A stretch of DNA of 64,000 nucleotides from Streptomyces sp. ISL-98 (GTDB lineage: Bacteria > Actinomycetota > Actinomycetes > Streptomycetales > Streptomycetaceae), in contig NZ_JAGGPB010000026.1 of assembly GCF_018614055.1 (NCBI RefSeq), positions 124,001-188,000 on the forward strand. Direction: 5' to 3'. Positions 1 to 5,914 of this stretch are shown here, one piece after another. The notes below the pieces were generated by a model. That model searched no databases and was not told where the DNA came from. It worked only from the letters and a program-made list of their open reading frames with translations. Position numbers and translations under genes: made by a program. Each line of letters begins with the position of its first letter. The stretch's first letter is position 1.

Positions 1-337
1 GCGCCGCCCAGTCCAAGTGCACCAGCGCCAGCAGGACTTCGGCACGCGCGTCGTGCACCGGCTTGCCCGTCTCCGCGACGACGGCCTCCGCGAACTCGTC
101 CATGCGGCGGGCGATCGAACGCTTCCAGGCGAGCAGCGCCGCCCGCCGGCCCGCCCAGCCTGCGGCCGCCCAATGGCGTGCGGCGCCCCGTGCCCGTACG
201 ACAGCGGCCTGGACTTCGGCGGGCCCGTGCACGGGATATTCGGCGATCACCTCGCCCGTCGCGGGGGAGCGGGAGCTGAAGGTCTCCGCGCTGGTGCTCG
301 TCGGCGCGGTCGTTGATTCGGTCGTCGGATCGGTCAT
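1..337 (-). CDS. Aldehyde dehydrogenase family protein, N-terminal fragment (runs off left edge)
   Basis: Only the first 112 codons lie in the window. The translation starts MTDPTTESTTAPTSTSAETF and continues with SRSPATGEVIAEYPVHGPAE, a run of alanines and arginines, and VVAETGKPVHDARAEV. This is the standard N-terminal signature of NAD(P)-dependent aldehyde dehydrogenases of the succinate-semialdehyde type, including the ETGKP segment. The catalytic Cys and Glu lie beyond the edge, so substrate cannot be inferred. The ATG at 337 overlaps the TGA of the upstream MpaB-like gene by four bases (ATGA), so the two are translationally coupled. A pairing of oxygenase and aldehyde dehydrogenase suggests that an oxygenase-derived aldehyde is oxidised; that is inference. 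Confidence 0.85.
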   Translation of the reverse strand, partial: MTDPTTESTTAPTSTSAETFSSRSPATGEVIAEYPVHGPAEVQAAVVRARGAARHWAAAGWAGRRAALLAWKRSIARRMDEFAEAVVAETGKPVHDARAEVLLALVHLDWAA

Positions 338-1224
338 CGGCGCTCCAAGGCGGTTTCGTCGGGCAGCGGCTCCAGCGGACGGCCGTGCGCCCAGTGTGGG
401 CCGAGGTCGTCGAGTGTGTAACCGAAGGGGTACGAGCGGGGTTCCGGCAGCGCGGGCCACCGGTCGGGGCGGGCGGGCAGCAGCCGTACGAAATGGGACC
501 GCGCCCGGATCGTGCGTACGGCCATGGCCTGCACCCAGCGCGGCTGCGGGCGGAAGCCGAGCGCGCGCAGGAGCGGCTCGTCCAGCAACGCCAGGGACAG
601 GCGGGCCACCAGGGGACGCAGAGGCGCGGGATACCAGGCGGCGGTGACCCGGAAGGTGGCGTTCGCGACCCGCCGGTTCGCCGGGTCGTATGCGAACATC
701 TCCCGCTCGTAGTCGACGAGCAGCTTCTCGAATCCGTCGTACGTCGACGGGGCGCCCTCGATCCCCATCATCGCGGCCATCTTGTGGCCGACCAGCGCCA
801 GCGCCTCCGCCTCGTTGGCGCACAGCGGACGCCAGCCGAAGCGGTCGATCCATCGCTTCGGCCCGACGACCGTCGTCGCGAGGACGTACAGGAAGTCCTC
901 GTTCGGAATGCGGTACTTGCCGTGTATGCGGTTGAGGTGGCGGGCGGCGGCGCGGCCGCGCTCCGAGTCGAAGCCCTCCTGCGCCATCTCGAAGCCGAAC
1001 AGCACGGTGTCGTCGTACCGCTTCTGGCCGGCCCGCTCGAACTCCTGCGTCCTGTCGAGGAGCCGGGAAATGCGTGGCACGCCGTAGTCGCGGAGGAAGG
1101 CGATGCTCACGCCCTGGGCGTAGTCCCAGGGGAACTCGTACTGGGAGATCAGCCGGTGGATCCGCTCGAAGTCCCTGGCGGGGTCCATCCGGCGTATTTC
1201 GCGCAGTCGGCTGTAACGGCCCAT
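334..1224 (-). CDS. MpaB/Lcp-like oxygenase family protein (DUF2236)
   Basis: 296 residues. The protein matches the oxygenase MpaB family (DUF2236), named after a fungal mycophenolic-acid pathway oxygenase and related to the haem-binding rubber oxygenase Lcp. Segments supporting this are FPWDYAQGVSIAFLRDYGVP near residue 35, RIHGKYRIPNEDFLYVLATT near 100 and the following GPKRWIDRFGWRPL. It is the most divergent of the three family members in this window and lacks the N-terminal VAHP motif of the other two. The start is fixed by GAAGGAG seven bases before the ATG. It is third in a leftward run DUF6230 - DUF6114 - this gene - aldehyde dehydrogenase, 16 bp after the DUF6114 gene and overlapping the dehydrogenase by four bases. 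Substrate unknown. Confidence 0.85.
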   Translation of the reverse strand: MGRYSRLREIRRMDPARDFERIHRLISQYEFPWDYAQGVSIAFLRDYGVPRISRLLDRTQEFERAGQKRYDDTVLFGFEMAQEGFDSERGRAAARHLNRIHGKYRIPNEDFLYVLATTVVGPKRWIDRFGWRPLCANEAEALALVGHKMAAMMGIEGAPSTYDGFEKLLVDYEREMFAYDPANRRVANATFRVTAAWYPAPLRPLVARLSLALLDEPLLRALGFRPQPRWVQAMAVRTIRARSHFVRLLPARPDRWPALPEPRSYPFGYTLDDLGPHWAHGRPLEPLPDETALERR

Positions 1225-1240
1225 GGCGAGACTCCTTCAC

Positions 1241-3202
1241 TCAATTCGAGGTACGGGTGGTCAGTCCCGAGAAGCGGACGTCTGCGGCATCGACGAGGAC
1301 CTGCCCCGCCTCGACCGACTCGACGGTCAGGCGCGGGAGTTGTACGGCGACGGGAAGATTGGCCGGGACGACGTCGGCACCGATGCAGATGCGCGGGGTG
1401 TTCACTTTCAGGAACGGAATCTCGATCGAGGCGGTCAGCTCGGTCGCGTACACATCGACATTGCGAATGTCGAGCTGGACGTCGATGGTCTGCGGCGTGC
1501 CGTCGGGGCCGGCGACTTCGAGGTGGTAGTCCTTCGCGACGAGCCGCTCGGCGTGCACCCACAGCACTTTGACGCGGCCGCCGCCGAGGGTCGGCAGATA
1601 CGTCGCGCCGTGGATGACGGCGTCGTACGCGTCGAGGCGCGTCGCGCCGACCTCGGGGTGGTACGGGCTGACGGGGTACGCCGCCCGGCCCGGCCCCGGC
1701 TGCTTGCCGACCACCAGCGGCGGCTTGAGCGCGGTCAGATCCCCGGGCCGGCCGACCTTGCCGGGCTCGGCGGTCTGCCGGGACGGCGGGTCGCCCTCGG
1801 CGGGGGGATTGTCGCGGCCGCCGGTGTCGAGGCCGGTGAGACAGGGCAGAGTGACGTTCCCGCCGTCGCCCGAAGCCTGCGGCTCTTCCTCGGCACTCCC
1901 GGCCGCCTGAAGGGGATCGGGGCACTCGGCACGCGCCCGGGCCGGCACCTCCCGCTCGGGCTCCCCACACCGCTCGGCGGCGCCGCTCCGCCCGGGGGAC
2001 ACGCCGAGGACCCCCACGACAAGGGTCAGTGCGAGCGGCACCGCGAGAAGCCGCCGTACGAGAGCCGCGCAGTCCCCGCCCGGTACGCCCGGTACGGCAG
2101 AGGACCGACGCACGGCGCGACTCTCACAGCCTTTTGGGTCACGGCATTCGACACCCCACGCGGCGGGAACGAACGGCTGCGACCCCGTCCGCCCCCGACC
2201 GCCACCGCCGGCGGGAGGCTCGTCGTGCTCCGGCGCGGAGTCGTGCCCGCTTTCGGAGCCTCGGCCGGACGGCTGGCGTGACCGTACGCCCGCCGCAAAG
2301 GCGCCGTCGCCGCCCTCCAGGGGCTCTGCCGGGCAGTCGGTGTCCCCCCGCGCGCAGCCGCCGGGCGCCGGGACGGGCCTCCGTATCCCGTCGGCCTGGC
2401 CGACGCTGTCCCCTGCGGCCGGGGCGTTGGGCGAACCTACGAGCCCTCGGTCGGGCCCCTTGCCAGGGCCTCTGACGCTCCCCTCGCCAGGCTTAGGGGC
2501 TGCGACCGGAGCGGGCCACGCAGGGCGGTCGTCGCCGAGGGCGCAGCCATCGGGCGCCGGGGCGTGCCGGTGCCCATGCGTCCCGGCGTGCCGGTGGGCA
2601 CCGTCGTCTGCGTCTGCGTCTGCGTCTGCACCGTCGCCTGCGCCCGGGCCGCCGGGCGCCCGGACGAGCCCTCCGCCGGGCACCTCGCCGTCCCCGTCGG
2701 CCGTGGCCGGCGACCGCCTCCCCGTGTCGGCCGCAGCATCGGACCGTACCCACCCGCGTCCCGAGCCCGGCGCCTCCGGCGCCCCCGGCAGCCAGCCGAA
2801 GGCCATGGAGGAGCCGAGCAGGCCCAGGCCCACCCCGATTCCGAATCCGCCCAGGTTCGTCGTCGCCAGCGAGACCAGCGACGCGATCGCCGTCATCACC
2901 GACACGAAAATCCGCTGCGCCGGCGCGAAGACGAAGAACAGTCCGCCCGCGATCAGCACCAGACCGACCCCCAGCGCGGACATCGCCCCGACCCCCACCT
3001 TGAGCATCAGCGGCAGCGGGGCCAGCGGCAGGAAGATCATTTCCAGGCCGGCGAGTAGCGTCCACAGCCCCGCCCAGAACGGCCGCCGTCTGCGCCAGGA
3101 CCGGGCCCTCGCGCGCAGGCGTGGTGCCGGTAAGAGCTGGTCGAGCCACGTGCCGGTCTCCTTCGCCAGTTCGGCACCGAAGCCGAGTATCAGCGTGATC
3201 AC
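1241..3202 (-). CDS. DUF6114 domain membrane protein with long disordered linker and C-terminal beta domain
   Basis: 653 residues from a GTG start behind a GGGGG-type ribosome site. Residues 1-130 hold several hydrophobic segments (FWAGLWTLLAGLEMIFLPL and following), as in DUF6114 proteins, which are normally much shorter. Residues about 135-375 are a Gly/Pro/Asp/His-rich low-complexity linker containing an alternating Ala-Asp run (residues 192-199) and HRHAGTHGHRH. A further membrane segment (LLAVPLALTLVVGVLGV) lies near 375-400. Residues about 485-653 form a folded, probably extracytoplasmic domain with segments such as YLPTLGGGRVKVLWVHAERL. It lies 12 bp after the DUF6230 gene, the usual partner of DUF6114. 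Function unknown; I infer an envelope role. The linker is unusually long and could carry an error, but the frame stays open with normal codon use. Confidence 0.75.
   Translation of the reverse strand: MITLILGFGAELAKETGTWLDQLLPAPRLRARARSWRRRRPFWAGLWTLLAGLEMIFLPLAPLPLMLKVGVGAMSALGVGLVLIAGGLFFVFAPAQRIFVSVMTAIASLVSLATTNLGGFGIGVGLGLLGSSMAFGWLPGAPEAPGSGRGWVRSDAAADTGRRSPATADGDGEVPGGGLVRAPGGPGAGDGADADADADDGAHRHAGTHGHRHAPAPDGCALGDDRPAWPAPVAAPKPGEGSVRGPGKGPDRGLVGSPNAPAAGDSVGQADGIRRPVPAPGGCARGDTDCPAEPLEGGDGAFAAGVRSRQPSGRGSESGHDSAPEHDEPPAGGGGRGRTGSQPFVPAAWGVECRDPKGCESRAVRRSSAVPGVPGGDCAALVRRLLAVPLALTLVVGVLGVSPGRSGAAERCGEPEREVPARARAECPDPLQAAGSAEEEPQASGDGGNVTLPCLTGLDTGGRDNPPAEGDPPSRQTAEPGKVGRPGDLTALKPPLVVGKQPGPGRAAYPVSPYHPEVGATRLDAYDAVIHGATYLPTLGGGRVKVLWVHAERLVAKDYHLEVAGPDGTPQTIDVQLDIRNVDVYATELTASIEIPFLKVNTPRICIGADVVPANLPVAVQLPRLTVESVEAGQVLVDAADVRFSGLTTRTSN
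2606..2629 (+). repeat. Hexanucleotide microsatellite (GTCTGC)4 inside the DUF6114 gene
   Basis: Four perfect tandem copies of GTCTGC, read on the minus strand as GCAGAC and encoding alternating Ala-Asp in the disordered linker. The unit is six bases, so gain or loss of a copy keeps the reading frame and only changes linker length. Confidence 0.9.
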
Positions 3203-3214
3203 AGCCCGGCCCCC

Positions 3215-3835
3215 TCAGTAGCACTCTCTGCCGTCGTGGCTGATCTCGATCTCGACCTTGTCGAGGGTCAGGGAGCCGCCGTTGGAGGCCCACGCGGTGC
3301 TCTTCACGTTCCGCGCGACCGCCGTCGATGCCTGTACGCCGAAGAGTCCCGGCGGACCGTTCACGCCGGGCGCCGCGTCCAGCGTCGACGCGTCCCGCCC
3401 GGCCTGTACGCCGGTGACGCGCCCGCCCGCCGTGGTGAGCGCGTCCGCGTTGACGACGAGGTTCTCGCCCTTGACCGGCTTGTCGCCGCCGGACCTGACG
3501 ATCAGCGACACCTCGCCCACCATCGGCAGGTCCTGCTTCATCGACAGGCAGACGCCCTTTGCCGTGCCGCTCTTGATCCCGGCGAGCAGCACCGCGTGCC
3601 CCTTGCCGTCCTTGCTGCCTATGGACGAGGGGAAGCTCGATATCCCCTGGCCGGTGATCTCCTCGGCCGACACCTTGAAGTTCTTGCCGGAGACCGCGAA
3701 GGAGGCGGCCATCGCGCCCTGGGCGAGGGCGATGACCACGGCGCCCACCGCGACGACGCCGGGCACGAACATCACCGCCGTTCTCCTCCAGTGCGTACGC
3801 CCTTCGGGGCTCAACTCCCGCTCGCCAGCAGCCAT
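3215..3835 (-). CDS. DUF6230 family protein
   Basis: 206 residues. I placed the start at the ATG at 3835 (MAAGERELSPEGRTHWRRT) because GAGAGGA lies just upstream; the open frame extends 40 codons further without a ribosome site. A single hydrophobic anchor or signal segment (VMFVPGVVAVGAVVIALAQG) occupies residues about 20-43. A small-residue-rich extracytoplasmic domain follows, with two cysteines (KGVCLSMKQ and the C-terminal GRECY) that could form a disulfide. DUF6230 proteins are characteristic of Streptomyces and commonly sit directly upstream of a DUF6114 gene, as here (12 bp). No catalytic motif is visible and function is unknown. It is the first gene of the leftward run ending in the aldehyde dehydrogenase. 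Confidence 0.8.
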   Translation of the reverse strand: MAAGERELSPEGRTHWRRTAVMFVPGVVAVGAVVIALAQGAMAASFAVSGKNFKVSAEEITGQGISSFPSSIGSKDGKGHAVLLAGIKSGTAKGVCLSMKQDLPMVGEVSLIVRSGGDKPVKGENLVVNADALTTAGGRVTGVQAGRDASTLDAAPGVNGPPGLFGVQASTAVARNVKSTAWASNGGSLTLDKVEIEISHDGRECY

Positions 3836-3939
3836 TTGACGGTTCCTCTCGTCCGGAGAGTCAAAGTTACAAAGACTATTGACTTGTTTCACAAGCCCCG
3901 TCAACACTGCTGACACGGATTCAAAGAAGGGACACGCCC
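3836..3939. promoter_or_regulatory. Divergent promoter region between the DUF6230 run and the MpaB pair
   Basis: This 104-bp region is AT-rich compared with its surroundings and separates two divergent operons. It holds the inverted pair AGTCAA (3859-3864) and TTGACT (3879-3884), each able to act as a -35 element on one strand. It also holds the short palindrome CTTGT-TTC-ACAAG (3883-3895). No clear -10 hexamer could be assigned for either side. Confidence 0.45.
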
Positions 3940-4824
3940 ATGGCTTCCGGGACATCCGAGGTACGGGCCCCGCGCCGAGCCGGCCCCGCCTGGCGGTACT
4001 TCGGGGACATCCGCAACTTCCTGATCTCGCCCCAGCTGCTCCTCCTCCAGGTCGCCCACCCCGTCGTCGGCGCCGGCGTCCAGCAGCACTCCGATTTCCG
4101 GGCCGAACCCTGGCAGCGCCTCTGGCGCACCGTGTCCTCGCTCGGCACGGTCGTCTACGGAGGCCAGGCCGCCGCCACCGCAGAGGCCGAGCGGCTCATC
4201 GGCGTACACAGCGCGATGAAGGGCACCGACGACCGGGGCCGCCGCTATCACGCGCTCAATCCCGCCGCGTACCACTGGGTGCACGCCACCCTCGTGCGCG
4301 GCGGACACGACGGACACCGGATCTTCGGCAAGGGGCTGAGCGAGACCGAGACCGAGGCGTACTACCAGGAGATGCGCGACGTCGGCCGCGTCTGGGGGCT
4401 CAAGGACCACCATCTGCCGCCCGACTGGGCCGCCTTCTGTGCGTATTACGACGCCATGGTCCGCGACACCCTGGAACTCAACCGGTCCGTCCTGGACGTA
4501 CTCGACGAGCTGGGCCGCCCCCAGAAGCCGCCGGTCCGCTGGATCCCGGCACTCCTCTGGCGCCCCTTCGCCGCCGTCGCCGCGCACTACGCGCTGCTGG
4601 TCACCATCGGCACGCTGCCACCCGTCCTGCGCGAGCGACTCGGGCTGACCTGGACCGGGAAGCAGGAGCGCGCCCTGCGCCGCTTCGTACGCCTCGTCCG
4701 CGTCCTGATAGCGCTCGTACCGCCACCCCTGCGCATCGCAGGCACCCTCGCGATCGCATACTGGAACACACACAAGCCCGGCACGGACCCACGTGCCCGC
4801 CGACCCCTGGGAGCCGCAGCATGA
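3940..4824 (+). CDS. MpaB/Lcp-like oxygenase family protein (DUF2236), first of a tandem pair
   Basis: 294 residues, ATG start preceded by AAGAAGGGA. Family features run in order: WRYFGDIRNFLISPQ, then LLLQVAHPVVGAGVQQHSDF near residue 30-50 with the conserved His and downstream Arg, VVYGGQAAA near 68, and the GRRYHALNPAAYHWVHATLV block near 100-120. Two hydrophobic segments (HYALLVTIGTLPPVL, LIALVPPPLRIAGTLAI) follow in the C-terminal half. In characterised relatives this fold binds haem and oxidises hydrophobic substrates; the substrate here is unknown. Its TGA overlaps the ATG of the next paralogue by four bases. About 40% of positions in the conserved blocks match the following gene by eye, so the pair arose by tandem duplication. 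Confidence 0.88.
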   Translation: MASGTSEVRAPRRAGPAWRYFGDIRNFLISPQLLLLQVAHPVVGAGVQQHSDFRAEPWQRLWRTVSSLGTVVYGGQAAATAEAERLIGVHSAMKGTDDRGRRYHALNPAAYHWVHATLVRGGHDGHRIFGKGLSETETEAYYQEMRDVGRVWGLKDHHLPPDWAAFCAYYDAMVRDTLELNRSVLDVLDELGRPQKPPVRWIPALLWRPFAAVAAHYALLVTIGTLPPVLRERLGLTWTGKQERALRRFVRLVRVLIALVPPPLRIAGTLAIAYWNTHKPGTDPRARRPLGAAA

Positions 4825-5717
4825 AGGCCAGCGGACCTGACCGACAGGATCCCGCCCCGCCCCCGCCCGGCGGCGTCCTGTGGTCGCTCGCCGGGGACGT
4901 CCGGGCGCTGCTGATGCTGCCCGCCGCACTGACCATGCAGGTCGCGCACCCCGCCGTCGGCGCGGGCGTCGACGAGCACTCCGTCTTCCGTACGGACCCA
5001 TGGGGGCGCGGGGAGCGGTCGCTGCACTCCGTACAGCTGTGGGTGTACGGCGGAGAGGCCGCCGCCGAGGAAGGCCGCAGGCTCCGGCAGCTGCACAAGG
5101 CCATCCAGGGCACCGACGCCCACGGCCGCCGCTACCACGCGCTGAACCCGGCCTACTACTCCTGGGTGCACGCCACCGGCTTCCCCTGCTATCAGCACTC
5201 GATGCGCTACCTCGGCCGGCCGCTGACCGAGGCGCAGGAGCGGCAGCTGTACGCCGAGTGGCTCCAGGTCGGCCGGATCCTCGGCATAAACGACCGGGAC
5301 ATGCCGCAGACGCTGGAGGAGTTCTGGCCGTACTACCGCAAGGTGCTCGCCGACGAGCTCGAAGCGACCGTGGTGGTGCGTGAGCTGATCGCCGCCGACA
5401 AGCCGGTGCCCGCCCCCGACCGGGGCCCGCTGCCGGTGCGGCTGCTGCTGCGTGCGCTGTGGCCGGTCCTCCTCCCGCCGTTCGCCCGCTTCCGGGCCTT
5501 CGTCACCGTCGGCTACATGCCGCCGGACGCCCGCGAAGCCATCGGGCTGCCGTGGAGCGACGCGCAGGAGCGCAGGCTGCGCCGGTTCAGCCGCGTCGTG
5601 CGGACCGTGGTGCCGCTGCTGCCCGAGCGGCTGCGCTATCTGCCGCTGGCGCGCGAGGCCAGGGCCCGGCACCGGGCGCGGCTCAGGGCTGCACAGGTCG
5701 CCGCACCCAGCAACTGA
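4821..5717 (+). CDS. MpaB/Lcp-like oxygenase family protein (DUF2236), second of a tandem pair
   Basis: 298 residues. The ATG at 4821 overlaps the previous stop (ATGA). The same motif order is visible: VLWSLAGDVRALLMLPAAL, MQVAHPAVGAGVDEHSVF, LWVYGGEAAAEEGRRL, and GRRYHALNPAYYSWVHATGF. The frame is open upstream to 3879 but that part is antisense-like sequence over the first gene, so the coupled ATG is preferred. The stop codon lies inside the 16-bp palindrome that appears to be the first GH81 operator. Function presumably resembles that of the neighbour: haem-dependent oxidation of a hydrophobic substrate, by family inference only. Confidence 0.88.
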   Translation: MKASGPDRQDPAPPPPGGVLWSLAGDVRALLMLPAALTMQVAHPAVGAGVDEHSVFRTDPWGRGERSLHSVQLWVYGGEAAAEEGRRLRQLHKAIQGTDAHGRRYHALNPAYYSWVHATGFPCYQHSMRYLGRPLTEAQERQLYAEWLQVGRILGINDRDMPQTLEEFWPYYRKVLADELEATVVVRELIAADKPVPAPDRGPLPVRLLLRALWPVLLPPFARFRAFVTVGYMPPDAREAIGLPWSDAQERRLRRFSRVVRTVVPLLPERLRYLPLAREARARHRARLRAAQVAAPSN

Positions 5718-5729
5718 GAGCGCTCTCAG
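5714..5729. promoter_or_regulatory. LacI-type operator 1 (16-bp perfect palindrome)
   Basis: CTGAGAGCGCTCTCAG is a perfect palindrome centred on the CpG typical of LacI-family operators. It resembles the known Streptomyces CebR operator (TGGGAGCGCTCCCA) with G-to-A changes in each half. It overlaps the stop codon of the preceding gene and lies about 150 bp upstream of operator 2, which would allow looping. Confidence 0.7.
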
Positions 5730-5826
5730 GAATTCGCTCAGAGCATGCTCCCGAATGCCTCATGCCGTCAACACTCGAACGCGCGGCGGCTCGGTGCGGC
5801 CTCAACTGCCGTCTCTGTCATACGTA

Positions 5827-5856
5827 TTGACACTTCCAATTCAGGAGTTTTACGTT
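5827..5856 (+). promoter_or_regulatory. Probable sigma-70-type promoter of the GH81 gene
   Basis: TTGACA (5827-5832), an 18-bp spacer and TACGTT (5851-5856) form one of the best vegetative promoter matches in the window. Transcription would begin near 5863, directly in front of operator 2, so a repressor bound there would block initiation or escape. Confidence 0.6.
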
Positions 5857-5865
5857 CCATGACAT

Positions 5866-5881
5866 CTGAGAGCGCTCTCGG
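5866..5881. promoter_or_regulatory. LacI-type operator 2
   Basis: CTGAGAGCGCTCTCGG shares the 12-bp core GAGAGCGCTCTC (5868-5879) with operator 1 and sits just downstream of the predicted -10 element. The convergent LacI-family gene at 8739-9773 is the obvious candidate ligand. Confidence 0.7.
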
Positions 5882-5914
5882 ACGCCCTTCCCCCATGATT
5901 CCGAGGTGCTGTCC

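Noticed and set aside
1241..3202. Frameshift or gene fusion in the DUF6114 gene
   Set aside because: The protein is long and partly low-complexity, but the frame is continuous with normal codon bias and both ends are domain-like, so I keep one gene.
3879..4820. N-terminal extension that would fuse the second MpaB gene to the region of the first
   Set aside because: The extra residues come from the wrong frame of the first MpaB gene; the coupled ATG at 4821 restores family length.
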